This document shows positions 8,864-17,314 of a stretch of 64,000 bases of DNA, in pieces. Every line of letters starts with the position of its first letter. The first letter of the stretch is position 1. The translations under genes and the position numbers were made by a program. The DNA comes from Acidobacteriota bacterium (GTDB lineage Bacteria > Acidobacteriota > Vicinamibacteria > Vicinamibacterales > JAFNAJ01). The notes beneath the pieces were generated by a model that had not been told where the DNA came from, did not search any database, and worked only from the letters and a program-made list of their open reading frames with translations. The stretch spans positions 1 through 64,000 of the forward strand of contig JAHDVP010000003.1 in the NCBI GenBank assembly GCA_023384575.1, read 5' to 3'.

Positions 8864-9652
8864 GTGACCGATGCCCGCCGGTTCTGGCGCCGCTTTCCGG
8901 CCGAACCGCATGAGGCAGGACCGACCGCCTTTCTCTTCTCGCTCTTGCAGGCTACAGCAACCACCGTGTTCGTCGACGTCGGCACCTACTTTGGCTGGTA
9001 TGCCACCTGGGCCGGACTCACGGTGCCCGCAGCTCACATCTATGCCTACGACCTGTGTCGTGACAATGTCGAGGCCACGAGACGCGTCCTGTCGACCAAT
9101 GGCGTCATTGCGTCTGGGGTCGCTCAGTTGGCGATCCTGGATCGTCGGGGCGTCGTCCGGTGTAGTGAGGGCAGACCGCGGATTCGCGCGACCGCCAGGG
9201 TCTTGCCCGAGCAGGCCTGCCGGCAGCACGGCGAGTTCACCGTTCGCTGCGCGCCCATGGACGACTTGTTGACGGACGTGCCTGACCGTGGGGTCGTGAA
9301 GATCGACGTCGAGGGAACAGAGGTGGCGGTTCTGCGCGGCATGGCGCGCTTGCTGTCTTGGTCGAGTCCGGTCGTCCTGCTGGAACTCCACCCGACGGCG
9401 GTGCGACGCTACGCCACGACCACCGAGGATGCCGTCGCCCTTCTTGACGGTCTGGGGTATGGGCTCTGGACGATCTCGGACTTCAGATCCCCAGGCCGCT
9501 GGCACAGTCGCCGCCGATTCCCGTCGGTCGCGGGCTTGGGGCGCGGAGCGATGGTCGTCGCGTCGAGGACTGCCTTCGATGCCATCGAACAGGCGCTGGA
9601 CGGAGCCAGGGGCACCACCTGGCGAGTCCGCAGGCGCATCGCCCCCGGATGA
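8864..9652 (+). CDS. FkbM-family SAM-dependent methyltransferase
   Basis: 262 residues if the GTG at 8864 is used. The Rossmann motif FVDVGTYFGWYA lies near residue 45, and the FkbM signature VKIDVEGTEVAVLRG is present, followed by LLELHP. FkbM enzymes O-methylate sugars, lipids or secondary metabolites. The start is uncertain. An ATG at 8793 with a strong GAGGAG site opens a 24-codon frame whose TGA (8865-8867) overlaps the GTG, giving GTGA. Either a short leader is coupled to the methyltransferase, or a single-base error or frameshift separates the true N-terminus from the rest. The gene follows the truncated phosphoesterase by 86 bp and converges on folE. Confidence 0.8.
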   Translation: MTDARRFWRRFPAEPHEAGPTAFLFSLLQATATTVFVDVGTYFGWYATWAGLTVPAAHIYAYDLCRDNVEATRRVLSTNGVIASGVAQLAILDRRGVVRCSEGRPRIRATARVLPEQACRQHGEFTVRCAPMDDLLTDVPDRGVVKIDVEGTEVAVLRGMARLLSWSSPVVLLELHPTAVRRYATTTEDAVALLDGLGYGLWTISDFRSPGRWHSRRRFPSVAGLGRGAMVVASRTAFDAIEQALDGARGTTWRVRRRIAPG

Positions 9653-9676
9653 CGTGGGAGGAAGTCCCTGTCCCGA

Positions 9677-10294
9677 TCACCCCTCGAGGCAGGAGTAGCC
9701 CGGGGCCACCGTCTCGCGAGAGGTGGGCACGGTGCTCCGGTGCTTGATGAGCTCCAGGAACTCGGCGCGGGTCCGCGCGTCTTCGCGAAAGACGCCGAGC
9801 ATGGCCGACGTCACCGCGAACGAATTCTGCTTCTCGACGCCACGCATCGACATGCACAGATGTGTCCCCTCCATCACGACGGCCACGCCGGCGGGGTCGA
9901 TCTTGTGCAGGATGACCTCGGCGATCTCGTTCGTCAGCCGCTCCTGCACCTGCAGGCGGCGGCTGAAGACGTCGACGAGCCGGGGGATCTTGCTGAGGCC
10001 GATGACCTTGCCCTGCGGGATGTAGGCGACGTGGCACTTGCCGAAGAAGGGCAGCAGGTGGTGCTCGCAAAGGCTGTAGAAGTCGATGTCCTTCACGATC
10101 ACCATCTCGCTATAATCGACCGTGAAGAGCGCGTTGTTCACGACGTCGTCGATGTCGGCCCGATACCCGCTGGTGAGGAACCGCATCGATTTCTCGACGC
10201 GTTTGGGCGTGTCGATCAGCCCTTCCCTGTCCGGATCCTCGCCCAGTTCCTGCAGCATCTGCCGGATGACGTCCTGCATCTTCGTATTGTACAT
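9677..10294 (-). CDS. folE: GTP cyclohydrolase I
   Basis: Converts GTP to 7,8-dihydroneopterin triphosphate, the first step of tetrahydrofolate synthesis and of related pterin pathways, in the cytosol. From the ATG at 10294 the protein is 205 residues, a normal length. Zinc ligands are visible as Cys76 and His79 in SLCEHHLLP and Cys147 in [10 protein letters not shown]. The substrate region [10 protein letters not shown] is intact. An upstream in-frame ATG at 10414 would add 40 low-complexity residues. I prefer 10294 because family similarity begins there, although neither start has a clear ribosome site. It converges with the FkbM gene and diverges from the TPR gene. Confidence 0.95.
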   Translation of the reverse strand: MYNTKMQDVIRQMLQELGEDPDREGLIDTPKRVEKSMRFLTSGYRADIDDVVNNALFTVDYSEMVIVKDIDFYSLCEHHLLPFFGKCHVAYIPQGKVIGLSKIPRLVDVFSRRLQVQERLTNEIAEVILHKIDPAGVAVVMEGTHLCMSMRGVEKQNSFAVTSAMLGVFREDARTRAEFLELIKHRSTVPTSRETVAPGYSCLEG

Positions 10295-10334
10295 CACGGC
10301 TTTCGCGGGCCTCGGCGACGGCTGGACGAGGTCG

Positions 10335-11129
10335 ATGTCGCACCCGGCGGTGCCTCGTGAGGTCGCGTCTCGGTGGCCGGCGGCACGCGTGTCGGTGGGA
10401 ACGGCGGTCTCCATATCAGAGGTAGACGCGCCGGCCGTGCAGGCAGATCCCGCGCGTCCGGCAGCCGACGACCCGGATGCGCTGTACGCCGACCGGGCCG
10501 ATCTCACCAAGGCCCGGCGAGCCGTCGCCCTCTGGCGCGAGAGGCTCACCGCCGATCCGACCGACGTCGAGGCGGCCTGGAAGATCGCGAGGGCGGCCTA
10601 CTGGCTCGGTGGGCGCGGCACGCCGGCCGAGCGTCGGGCGATCCTGGAATCGGGCCTCGACGCCGCCCGGCGCGCCGTCGCGCTCGCTCCCGATCGGCCC
10701 GAGGGTCACTTCTGGCTCGCCGCCAACATGGGCGCCCTCGCCGAGTCGTTCGGCCTCCGGCAGGGCCTCAGGTACCGCCGGCCGATCAAGCAGGCCCTCG
10801 AGCGCGTGCTCGCCATCGACCCGGCGTTCCAGCGCGGCTCCGCGGATCGTGCGTTGGGCCGCTGGTACTTCAGGGTGCCCGGCCTCTTCGGCGGCAGCCG
10901 TGAGAAGTCGCTCCAACACCTGCGGCGATCGCTCGAGTACGACCCCACGAGCCACGCGAGCCTGTTCTTCCTGGCCGAAACCCTCGCGGCCATGAACCGG
11001 CCCCGCGAAGCCAGGCAGGCGCTCGAGACGCTGCTCGCGGCGCCACCCGACCCGGAGTGGGCGCCGGAAGACGCGGAGTTCAAGGCGAAGGCGCGGGCCC
11101 TGCTCGCGACGCTCCGCCCTCACGGGTGA
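10335..11129 (+). CDS. TPR protein, possibly of the TatT (TRAP accessory) type
   Basis: 264 residues from the ATG at 10335, which follows a GAGG at suitable spacing; GTG codons at 10389 and 10395 are alternatives. The body is helical repeats: [57 protein letters not shown]. The segment [20 protein letters not shown] resembles TatT-like tetratricopeptide proteins found beside TRAP transporters, but no transporter lies nearby. No lipobox or signal peptide is clear, so the location is unknown. It diverges from folE with about 40 bp between the chosen starts. Confidence 0.7.
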   Translation: MSHPAVPREVASRWPAARVSVGTAVSISEVDAPAVQADPARPAADDPDALYADRADLTKARRAVALWRERLTADPTDVEAAWKIARAAYWLGGRGTPAERRAILESGLDAARRAVALAPDRPEGHFWLAANMGALAESFGLRQGLRYRRPIKQALERVLAIDPAFQRGSADRALGRWYFRVPGLFGGSREKSLQHLRRSLEYDPTSHASLFFLAETLAAMNRPREARQALETLLAAPPDPEWAPEDAEFKAKARALLATLRPHG

Positions 11130-11196
11130 ACGGCCGGCGGCAGACGCTCCGCCTTCGATTCACCTCCGGCGCACCCTCGCATACCAGCCCGGGTCG

Positions 11197-12063
11197 TCAG
11201 CTCCGGCTGCCCCCCTCGTAGGTGTAGAACCCCCGGCCGGACTTCCGCCCCAGCCGTCCCGCGAGCACCATCCGTTTCAGGAGCGGAGGCGGCGCGTAAG
11301 CCGGCTCGCGAAACTCGTCAAACATGATGTTGGCGATGTAGTACGTGGTGTCGAGGCCCACGAAGTCGAGGAGCGTGAACGGCCCCATGGGGTGTCCGCA
11401 CCCGAGGTGCATGCCCTTGTCGATGTCCTCGACCGTGCCGAGACCGTGCTCGTACGCGCGAACGGCCTCGAGCAGGTAGGGTACGAGCAGACGGTTGACG
11501 ATGAAGCCAGGTCGGTCGGGCGCCTCGATCGTCTCCTTGCCGAGCGCCCGGCCGAATGCCAGCGCAGCCTCGTAGGTCGCCTCGCTCGTCGACAGGGCGC
11601 GAATCACCTCGACGAGCTTCATCACCGGCACCGGGTTGAAGAAGTGCAGGCCGACGAAGCGGTCGGGCCGACGGGTCGTGGCGGCCAGTTCCATGATGCA
11701 GAGCGACGAGGTGTTCGACGCGAGGAGGGTGTGCTCGGCGACGACCGCTTCGACCTCGGCGTACGCCTGACGCTTCAACTCGAGGCTCTCCACGATGGCC
11801 TCGACGACGATGTCGCATGGGGCGAGATCCGCGTAGCGCGTGGTCCCGGTCAACTTCGCCAGCGTCGCATCGCGGACCTCCGGCGCGACCTTGCCCTTCG
11901 ACACGCCCTGGTCGAGCGACTGGCGGACGCGGCCCAGGCCCCGGTCGACGAAGGCCTGCTCCACGTCGAGGACGATGGTGTCGAAGCCCGCCTGGGCTGC
12001 CGTCTGCGCGATGCCGGCGCCCATGAGGCCGCAGCCGAGGACGCCGACGTGGCTGATGGTCAT
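11197..12063 (-). CDS. 3-hydroxybutyryl-CoA dehydrogenase
   Basis: NAD(P)-dependent oxidation of 3-hydroxyacyl-CoA to 3-ketoacyl-CoA, for fatty-acid breakdown or short-chain acyl-CoA metabolism. 288 residues, the usual size for stand-alone Hbd/PaaH2-type enzymes. The Rossmann motif GVLGCGLMGAGIAQTAAQAG is near the N-terminus. SNTSSL and GLHFFNPVPVMKLVEVI carry the catalytic Ser and His, and DRPGFIVNRLLVPYLLEA starts the C-terminal helical domain. Of two ATGs at 12069 and 12063, the second lies 6 bases from GAGGAG and is chosen. It stands alone, 120 bp upstream of no obvious partner. Confidence 0.92.
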   Translation of the reverse strand: MTISHVGVLGCGLMGAGIAQTAAQAGFDTIVLDVEQAFVDRGLGRVRQSLDQGVSKGKVAPEVRDATLAKLTGTTRYADLAPCDIVVEAIVESLELKRQAYAEVEAVVAEHTLLASNTSSLCIMELAATTRRPDRFVGLHFFNPVPVMKLVEVIRALSTSEATYEAALAFGRALGKETIEAPDRPGFIVNRLLVPYLLEAVRAYEHGLGTVEDIDKGMHLGCGHPMGPFTLLDFVGLDTTYYIANIMFDEFREPAYAPPPLLKRMVLAGRLGRKSGRGFYTYEGGSRS

Positions 12064-12183
12064 GATCATCTCCTCACGGGGGCTGGCGACGGATCGCGTC
12101 GGACGGCCCGGCCGGGCACGGGCGGGTCCACCGGCCGCGGAACGGGCCGGCCGTCGAGGCGCGGGCGAGTGCCGGAGGGAATC

Positions 12184-12534
12184 TTAGCGGATCTGACGAA
12201 CGCGCGCCGCGCGCAGCCGGTCGAGGTACTCGTCGATCGCGCGGACCACGTGGTCGGACGGCTCGATGAACTCGACACCGGCGCGGTACACCACCTGGTC
12301 GTGCATGAACTCCGCGATGCGGCAGTGGACGATGCGGGCCTTCACGACCACCACCCGGTCGCCGAGGGCGAGCCGGAAGTCGTGGAGCGAGTCGAGCGCC
12401 AGCCTGACCGACACTTCGACCTGCGCGCCTCCTCTGGAGATCTCGACCACGGAGACGGGCTGGAGAATGGTCACTTCACCGGGGGCCTCCCCGGCGATGT
12501 CGAGGCGCTCCTCGTGTCGACGTTCCTCGGTCAT
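12184..12534 (-). CDS. PilZ-domain protein
   Basis: 116 residues consisting of a single PilZ barrel. The N-terminal RRHEERL matches the RxxxR c-di-GMP-binding motif and VEISRGGAQV the (D/N)xSxxG motif, with Glu in place of Asp/Asn at the first position. Binding is therefore likely but may be weaker. Single-domain PilZ proteins act as c-di-GMP receptors in motility, exopolysaccharide or envelope control. A diguanylate cyclase with an intact GGDEF site is at 45262-46389 in the same window. No operon partner is evident. Confidence 0.82.
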   Translation of the reverse strand: MTEERRHEERLDIAGEAPGEVTILQPVSVVEISRGGAQVEVSVRLALDSLHDFRLALGDRVVVVKARIVHCRIAEFMHDQVVYRAGVEFIEPSDHVVRAIDEYLDRLRAARVRQIR

Positions 12535-12726
12535 GGACGCTTCGCCTGCGGCGCCCCGGCCACTCCACCTCCCGAGCTGGAGACAGCGGGATCAGACCAG
12601 GGGCCGAACGACGCTGGTCGCCGGTGCGCGCACAGCGCTGAGGGGGTAATCGTCAACTCCGCGCGAAACCCGAGCGGATCCCGCGGTCGGGGCGCTGGCG
12701 GTAGTCGAGTGGTCCTGGCCCCGCGG

Positions 12727-13176
12727 CTACCGGGCACGGACGTGGTCGAGGTAGTCGCCAGATTCGATGAGGGGCGCACGGCCGAGTGGCGCGTTGTAGA
12801 AGTACACCCAGACGTCGACCACGCGTCCGTCGTCGAGCGTGGCGGGGACGCTCGCCCGGCGGTACAAGCTGTGATCCGGGTCGTCGGCCGAGTAGCCTTC
12901 GATGTGATCGAGCGCGGCGAGGACCGGCGCCGGGTCGGTCATCTCGTAGACCTCACCCCAGACTCGCCCCTCGTCGGCCGGAACGGCCGCCGGATAGATG
13001 CCCAGGTCGAAGAGCGCGCCGCGAATCCAGCCTCGGCCCACGGGGCGGAGCTTGTTCTCGATCCCCGCCCGACGCCGGCGATCGAAGCCGGTCATCAGGG
13101 TGCCGTAGAAGAACGCGAGCTCGGCCACGAGGCCCTCTCGAACCCGATTGAGTGGTTCAGTTGTTGGACTAGGCAT
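12727..13176 (-). CDS. Gamma-glutamylcyclotransferase (AIG2/YtfP-like) family protein
   Basis: 149 residues from the ATG at 13176; another ATG at 13188 is possible. AFFYGTLMTGFDRR matches the family's YGTLxxG substrate-binding loop, and the Glu in LDHIEGYSADDPD is in the position of the catalytic acid. The fold is a small mixed beta-barrel. Family members release 5-oxoproline from gamma-glutamyl amines or peptides, but many are uncharacterised, so the substrate is unknown. It lies 192 bp from the PilZ gene, with no overlap. Confidence 0.82.
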   Translation of the reverse strand: MPSPTTEPLNRVREGLVAELAFFYGTLMTGFDRRRRAGIENKLRPVGRGWIRGALFDLGIYPAAVPADEGRVWGEVYEMTDPAPVLAALDHIEGYSADDPDHSLYRRASVPATLDDGRVVDVWVYFYNAPLGRAPLIESGDYLDHVRAR

Positions 13177-13487
13177 CGGGCGGGCCATCGCGCGTCCGCG
13201 ACCCCGGGGGCTCCGACCGTCGTCGAACACGAGTGCCGGGCAGCGGCGTGTGGCCGGCACGCAGACGTACGCGCCGTGCCTCCGCGCCGCTCTCCCGCGG
13301 AACTCGCAAGGTATCGAGGTGAGTGTAGGAGCAACGCCGCAGCCAGTCAAGAACCTTGAACGGGCTTGGACGGGACCCGGGGCGGGAAAACGAACGGGTG
13401 ATTCGCGGGGGACGTCGCTCCGGGCGCAGGGACGCCTGGGGGGGGCCCGAACGACCGACGGCGCCCCCCGGGAACGATGGCACAACG
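13177..13487. other. 311-bp intergenic region, no gene seen
   Basis: No frame here has coding character. A G-run (about 13438-13445) and a C-run (about 13464-13469) could pair into an imperfect hairpin just beyond the stop of the gene at 13488, possibly ending that transcript. No promoter-like hexamer pair stands out. Confidence 0.4.
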
Positions 13488-14504
13488 TTACGGAGCCTTG
13501 TGCGCCCCCTTGCTCATCGCCGACAGCGCGTCGATCACTTCAGAGGGGATGGCAAACGACAGCTCGACCGTCCGGCCGCTGCCGCCGAGGGTCATCGTCT
13601 GGAGCATTCCCTGCAGCTCGGGCTGTGAGCCCGCCTGGAGGCGCGCGAGCGCCATGAACCCGTTGATCACGTCGCGCAGGTTCCGCGCAGCCTCTTCATC
13701 GTTCGCCTCCGCCCGGAAGGTGCCGGCCACGCCGCCGTTCACGCTGCCGCGGGCCGCGAACCACTTGATCGGCGGGATGCGTGAGGCCACGCCCTCGGGC
13801 AGGTTGGCCTGGGCGGCCAGGAGGTCGAACCGCCCTACGGCCCAGGCATTGGCGCCGCGCTCGACATCGGTGACGAGCGTCATCAACTCGCCGTTGTCGA
13901 GCACGCTCCGGCCGTCGGCCCGTGTGTCGATGGCGTGGCGAACGGCCGCCTCGTCACCGAACATCGCCAGGCCAGGTTCGACGAAGGTCAGGACCGGCAC
14001 ACGGGCGGCGCCACTGTGTTCCGTGGCTTCGGCCGCTTTGGTGATCCGGATCAGTCGCTTGCCCCGGTAGTCCTCGACGGTGGCGCCGTGCTCGCGCGCG
14101 AGCCCCTCGAGCCGGACTTCGTCGAACCGACCCCGGAAGGCGACAAAGCCCATCTCGCCCCGCCCCTGGTCGCCCGGCCGCGGCGTCATGGAGGCCACGA
14201 CGTAGTCGATGTCGGTTTCGAGGTCGATCCCGGTGTGCGACTTGAATTCCTCGCGCCCCTTCTCCTCGTCCGGGGGCATGACCTCCTGAAGCCGGCGGCG
14301 GAGCTCCGAGGTCATCACATCATGCACGTTGGCGTAGGCGACCACCGCGGCGTCGGCCGGTACGTAGGCCAGTTCGGCCGGACCGCTGGTCTGGCGGAAC
14401 ATCGTCGTGCCGAAGCCGGAGTAGTACGCGACGAGCCCGGTGCACAGCCCACCGACGAGCACGGCAGCCGAGGCAAACATGAAGTAACGGGTCTTCTGGG
14501 TCAT
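13488..14504 (-). CDS. Membrane-anchored protein of unknown function
   Basis: 338 residues from the ATG at 14504. One N-terminal membrane segment (YFMFASAAVLVGGLCTGLVAYY) would anchor a large exported domain. The text PADAAVVAYANVHDVMTSELRRRL and later repeats of the type LTFVEPGLAMFGDEAAVRHAID resemble Acidobacteria-type DUF3352-like proteins, but I do not recognise a catalytic motif. It is the last gene on the minus strand after the ABC exporter operon, separated from it by the inverted repeat at 14568-14686. Confidence 0.75.
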   Translation of the reverse strand: MTQKTRYFMFASAAVLVGGLCTGLVAYYSGFGTTMFRQTSGPAELAYVPADAAVVAYANVHDVMTSELRRRLQEVMPPDEEKGREEFKSHTGIDLETDIDYVVASMTPRPGDQGRGEMGFVAFRGRFDEVRLEGLAREHGATVEDYRGKRLIRITKAAEATEHSGAARVPVLTFVEPGLAMFGDEAAVRHAIDTRADGRSVLDNGELMTLVTDVERGANAWAVGRFDLLAAQANLPEGVASRIPPIKWFAARGSVNGGVAGTFRAEANDEEAARNLRDVINGFMALARLQAGSQPELQGMLQTMTLGGSGRTVELSFAIPSEVIDALSAMSKGAHKAP

Positions 14505-14567
14505 CGGAGTCGCGGCCTCTACCCGCAATATACTGCCGGGCCGGTCGGGAAGTTCCCGTGGCGTCCC

Positions 14568-14686
14568 GAAAAAGGGGACACTCACCTTTTTCCCGTGACG
14601 GATTTCCGACAGCCTGCATCTTCCCCTGTTCCTCTGCTGCAAGTGTCGAGATGCCGACGTCCGAAAAAGGTGAGTGTCCCCTTTTC
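14568..14686. repeat. REPIN-like pair of inverted short palindromes
   Basis: Left arm 14568-14592 and right arm 14663-14686 are inverted copies, identical except for one A in an A-run. Each arm is itself a hairpin, with ends GAAAAAGG and CCTTTTTC (one arm has CCTTTTC) around a GGACACTCA-type centre. 70 bp separate the arms. The right arm overlaps the last two bases of the permease stop codon. Two inverted REPs around a short spacer is the structure of a REPIN, a non-autonomous element moved by RAYT (IS200-like) transposases. No RAYT gene is in the window. The stem with its T-run could also terminate transcription. Confidence 0.75.
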
Positions 14687-15509
14687 ATTGTTCGAGGACG
14701 TACTCACGGCGCTCGACGACCCGGGTGGCCAGCGCGAGGAATCCCACCAGAATGAGGGCCAAGGCGCCCAGCGCGACCGGCAACGAGGGGACGTCGCGGA
14801 AGAGCGACTGCAGGAAGCTGATCGCCCCATCCTGCGGCATGGCATGGGGAACGAGCGCCTGGAGGTAGTACATGACGGTGAGCCGCTTCAGATACCCCGG
14901 CACGACCAGGATCACCGGCTCCCAGGCGAAAAGAAAAAGAAGACCGACGACGAGCGGCCGCTTGAACCACGCCCCCACCAGCGCGAACACCGCACCGTAG
15001 ACGGCCAGCCCCAGGGCGAGCAGCGCGAGGTCGGTGACGAGGTCGGGAAACGCTGCGGCGATGCGGCCGCCGCCGACGGGGATGATGAGCAGGAAGACCA
15101 GCATCACCGACGGCAGGACCACCATGACCGTGCATGCCAGGTACGCCAGGTACTTGCCGAGCATGACCGCCCCCCGGGGGATGGGCCGGGAGAACAGGTA
15201 GGTGATGGTGCGGTCCTCGACCTCGTCGGCCAGCAGGCCCGTGCCGTAGAACACGGCCAGGATCGGCACGGCGAAGCGCAGGTAGATACCCCAGATGATG
15301 CCGCCGAAGATGGCGGGACCCGTCACATGGCCCCCACCCATCTGGAGGTTGCCCGCGAGCCCGACGACGACCCTGACGGCGAGCGCGATGAGGACCGGCG
15401 CCCCGACAACGAGCGCCATGAAGATGCTCCGGCGCGACCAGAGCATCTGGCCGAGCGACAGGTCGAAGACCCGCACGGCCGAGGTGATGTACGACTGGGC
15501 GTGACGCAT
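14685..15509 (-). CDS. ABC-2 type transporter permease
   Basis: 274 residues from the ATG at 15509. Six hydrophobic segments are visible, for example SIFMALVVGAPVLIALAV, YGTGLLADEVEDRTITYLFSRP (the conserved ABC-2 loop) and VALGALALILVGFLALA. It is the membrane half for the ATPase at 15543-16469, the next gene upstream on the same strand with a 33-bp gap. The loop DEVEDRTITYLFSRPIPRG is typical of NosY/GldA-partner permeases. The substrate is unknown. The gene ends inside the right arm of the REPIN-like repeat. Confidence 0.88.
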   Translation of the reverse strand: MRHAQSYITSAVRVFDLSLGQMLWSRRSIFMALVVGAPVLIALAVRVVVGLAGNLQMGGGHVTGPAIFGGIIWGIYLRFAVPILAVFYGTGLLADEVEDRTITYLFSRPIPRGAVMLGKYLAYLACTVMVVLPSVMLVFLLIIPVGGGRIAAAFPDLVTDLALLALGLAVYGAVFALVGAWFKRPLVVGLLFLFAWEPVILVVPGYLKRLTVMYYLQALVPHAMPQDGAISFLQSLFRDVPSLPVALGALALILVGFLALATRVVERREYVLEQ

Positions 15510-15542
15510 GGTGATTCCCGCCGGCGGCCGGCCCGTCCGCAC

Positions 15543-16469
15543 TTACTTGACCAGGTACTGGAACACGGCCTGGAGGTTGTCGTCGGGCGAGGTCACCTCG
15601 TCGATCTGGCCAACCTCCCCTGAGGCGGCCAGCTCGGTGAGCCTCGCGTAGAACTGGTCGGGCCGGGCGGTCTCGACCACCACGGCCCCCGCCTCGAGCT
15701 TCAGGCTCAGCACGTCGTCGTACCGGAGGCAGTCCCGGGCGAAGGCGCGGGGGTCGGCCGCGCGGACGAAGACGGTGTGCGGGTGCTCGTCGATCAGTTC
15801 GCGGATCTGGTGGACGTTGCCCTCCGCGAGAATCCGCCCGTTGTTGATCAGCAGGATGTTCGAGGTCATCGCCTCGATCTCGTGCAGGATGTGGCTCGAC
15901 ACGATCAGGGACCGGCCCTCACGGGCCCACGCCCGCACCAGCCGGATGGTCTTCCGGCGCGCGATGGGGTCCATGCCCGAGAGCGGCTCGTCGAGTATGA
16001 GCAGCTTCGGATCGTGGACGATCGCCTGCGCGAGCTTGACGCGCTGGCGCATCCCCTTGCTGTAGGCGCCGATCTTCTTGTCCGCGGCGTCCAGCAGGTC
16101 GACCTGCTCGAGCGACCGGCGGGCCGCCTCGCCGGCCTCGCGCTCCGACAGACCGTTGAGCCGCACGAGGGCGGTCACCCACTCGAGGCCGGTCATCCGG
16201 TCGTAGAAGGCATCCTGCTCGGGGCAGAACCCGATCTCGAAGAAGAGCTGCGGATTCCGCCAGATCGGCTCGCCGAACACCCGGACGTCGCCCTTGCTCG
16301 GTTTGAGCTGCCCGGTCATCAGCTTCATGAAGGTCGACTTGCCGGCGCCGTTCGGCCCGAGCAGGCCCGTGATGCCCGGCGGCACGGAGACGGACACGTC
16401 GTTGAGGCCGATGACCTGGCCGTACCACTTCGACACGTGGTCGGCGGTGACGACCGGGGGGCCGCTCAC
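15543..16469 (-). CDS. ABC transporter ATP-binding protein (second of pair)
   Basis: 308 residues, starting with GTG at 16469. The start overlaps the upstream permease stop by GTGA and has a GGAGG site 8 bases before it. Walker A is GLLGPNGAGKST, the signature motif is YSKGMRQRVKLAQA, Walker B is LLILDEPLSGMDP and the H-loop is IVSSHI. The C-terminal ~80 residues form an accessory domain of the drug/antibiotic-exporter (CcmA/YhaQ) type. Translational coupling with the permease at 16466-17305 suggests all four genes 14685-18244 are one operon. Confidence 0.93.
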   Translation of the reverse strand: MSGPPVVTADHVSKWYGQVIGLNDVSVSVPPGITGLLGPNGAGKSTFMKLMTGQLKPSKGDVRVFGEPIWRNPQLFFEIGFCPEQDAFYDRMTGLEWVTALVRLNGLSEREAGEAARRSLEQVDLLDAADKKIGAYSKGMRQRVKLAQAIVHDPKLLILDEPLSGMDPIARRKTIRLVRAWAREGRSLIVSSHILHEIEAMTSNILLINNGRILAEGNVHQIRELIDEHPHTVFVRAADPRAFARDCLRYDDVLSLKLEAGAVVVETARPDQFYARLTELAASGEVGQIDEVTSPDDNLQAVFQYLVK

Positions 16470-17305
16470 GTCACCACCTCCACGCCGCGCACGCGGCGCT
16501 CGAGCACCGAGATCGAGACGACGATCAGCGCCAGCACGACGATGGCCGACACCATCACGGGCGTGTCGTAGCGGAGCTTCACGCGGAAGACGAGATCGCC
16601 GACCTGGGCGAGGTTCGCCGGCAGCGACACCCACGCCACGGTCGTGCTGCCCGTGATGCCGCGCAGCACCCCGAACATCGCGTCGGTGAAGAGCACGGCG
16701 CCGGTGTACAGCACAGCGACGAAGCGGCTGCTGTTCGAGAGCGACGACAGCGCCAGCATCGTGAACGACGCGACGGCGACCTGCACGATCGAGAAGAGCG
16801 TGATCGCCGGGAAGAGGAACAGGTTCTTCCGCACGAACTCGAAGCTGCCGGCGAAGGCCACCTGCGTCAGGAGCAGGAGGATGCCGGGCACGAAGGTGAC
16901 GAGCAGCAGGAAGACGACGAGAATGGCCATCTTCCCGCCGATGTACTCGGCGCGTGAGAGCGGCTTCGACAGGTAGATCTGCAGGGCGTTGGCCCGGCGG
17001 TCGTTGGCGATGAGCCCCGCCCCGACGTAGATCGTCATGAAGAAGACGAAGATGTTCTGGTTGTCGAAGAACTGGCGGAACGTGTCGGCGGTCGGGGCGA
17101 GCAGCGCGAGCTGCGGGAAGTTGGCCGAGAAGTAGATCTTCCCCGCCTCGACCAGGAAGGGCATCCAGGCGAACACGAGCAGCCCGAGGAAGATCCGCTT
17201 CCTGAGCAGCGAGGCGATGCCTGCGGCGGCGATGACGGTCCACGCGCCGCGAACGGGCTCGCGGGCGCCGCCGTACCGTCGATAGCTCTGGTCGTGAATC
17301 GGCAT
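16466..17305 (-). CDS. ABC-2 type transporter permease
   Basis: 279 residues from the ATG at 17305. Hydrophobic segments include IFLGLLVFAWMPFLVEAG, MAILVVFLLLVTFVPGILL and VSAIVVLALIVVSISVLE. The loop GAGLIANDRRANALQIYLSK matches the conserved ABC-2 permease region. A periplasmic stretch follows the first membrane helix. The ATPase gene 17315-18244 lies 9 bp upstream, and the stop overlaps the next ATPase start. Substrate unknown. Confidence 0.88.
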   Translation of the reverse strand: MPIHDQSYRRYGGAREPVRGAWTVIAAAGIASLLRKRIFLGLLVFAWMPFLVEAGKIYFSANFPQLALLAPTADTFRQFFDNQNIFVFFMTIYVGAGLIANDRRANALQIYLSKPLSRAEYIGGKMAILVVFLLLVTFVPGILLLLTQVAFAGSFEFVRKNLFLFPAITLFSIVQVAVASFTMLALSSLSNSSRFVAVLYTGAVLFTDAMFGVLRGITGSTTVAWVSLPANLAQVGDLVFRVKLRYDTPVMVSAIVVLALIVVSISVLERRVRGVEVVT

Positions 17306-17314
17306 GGGCGGGCC

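Noticed and set aside
11392-13359. 655-codon plus-strand frame opposite hbd, PilZ and the cyclotransferase
   Set aside because: Spans three genes and their gaps; composition is that of antisense high-GC DNA.
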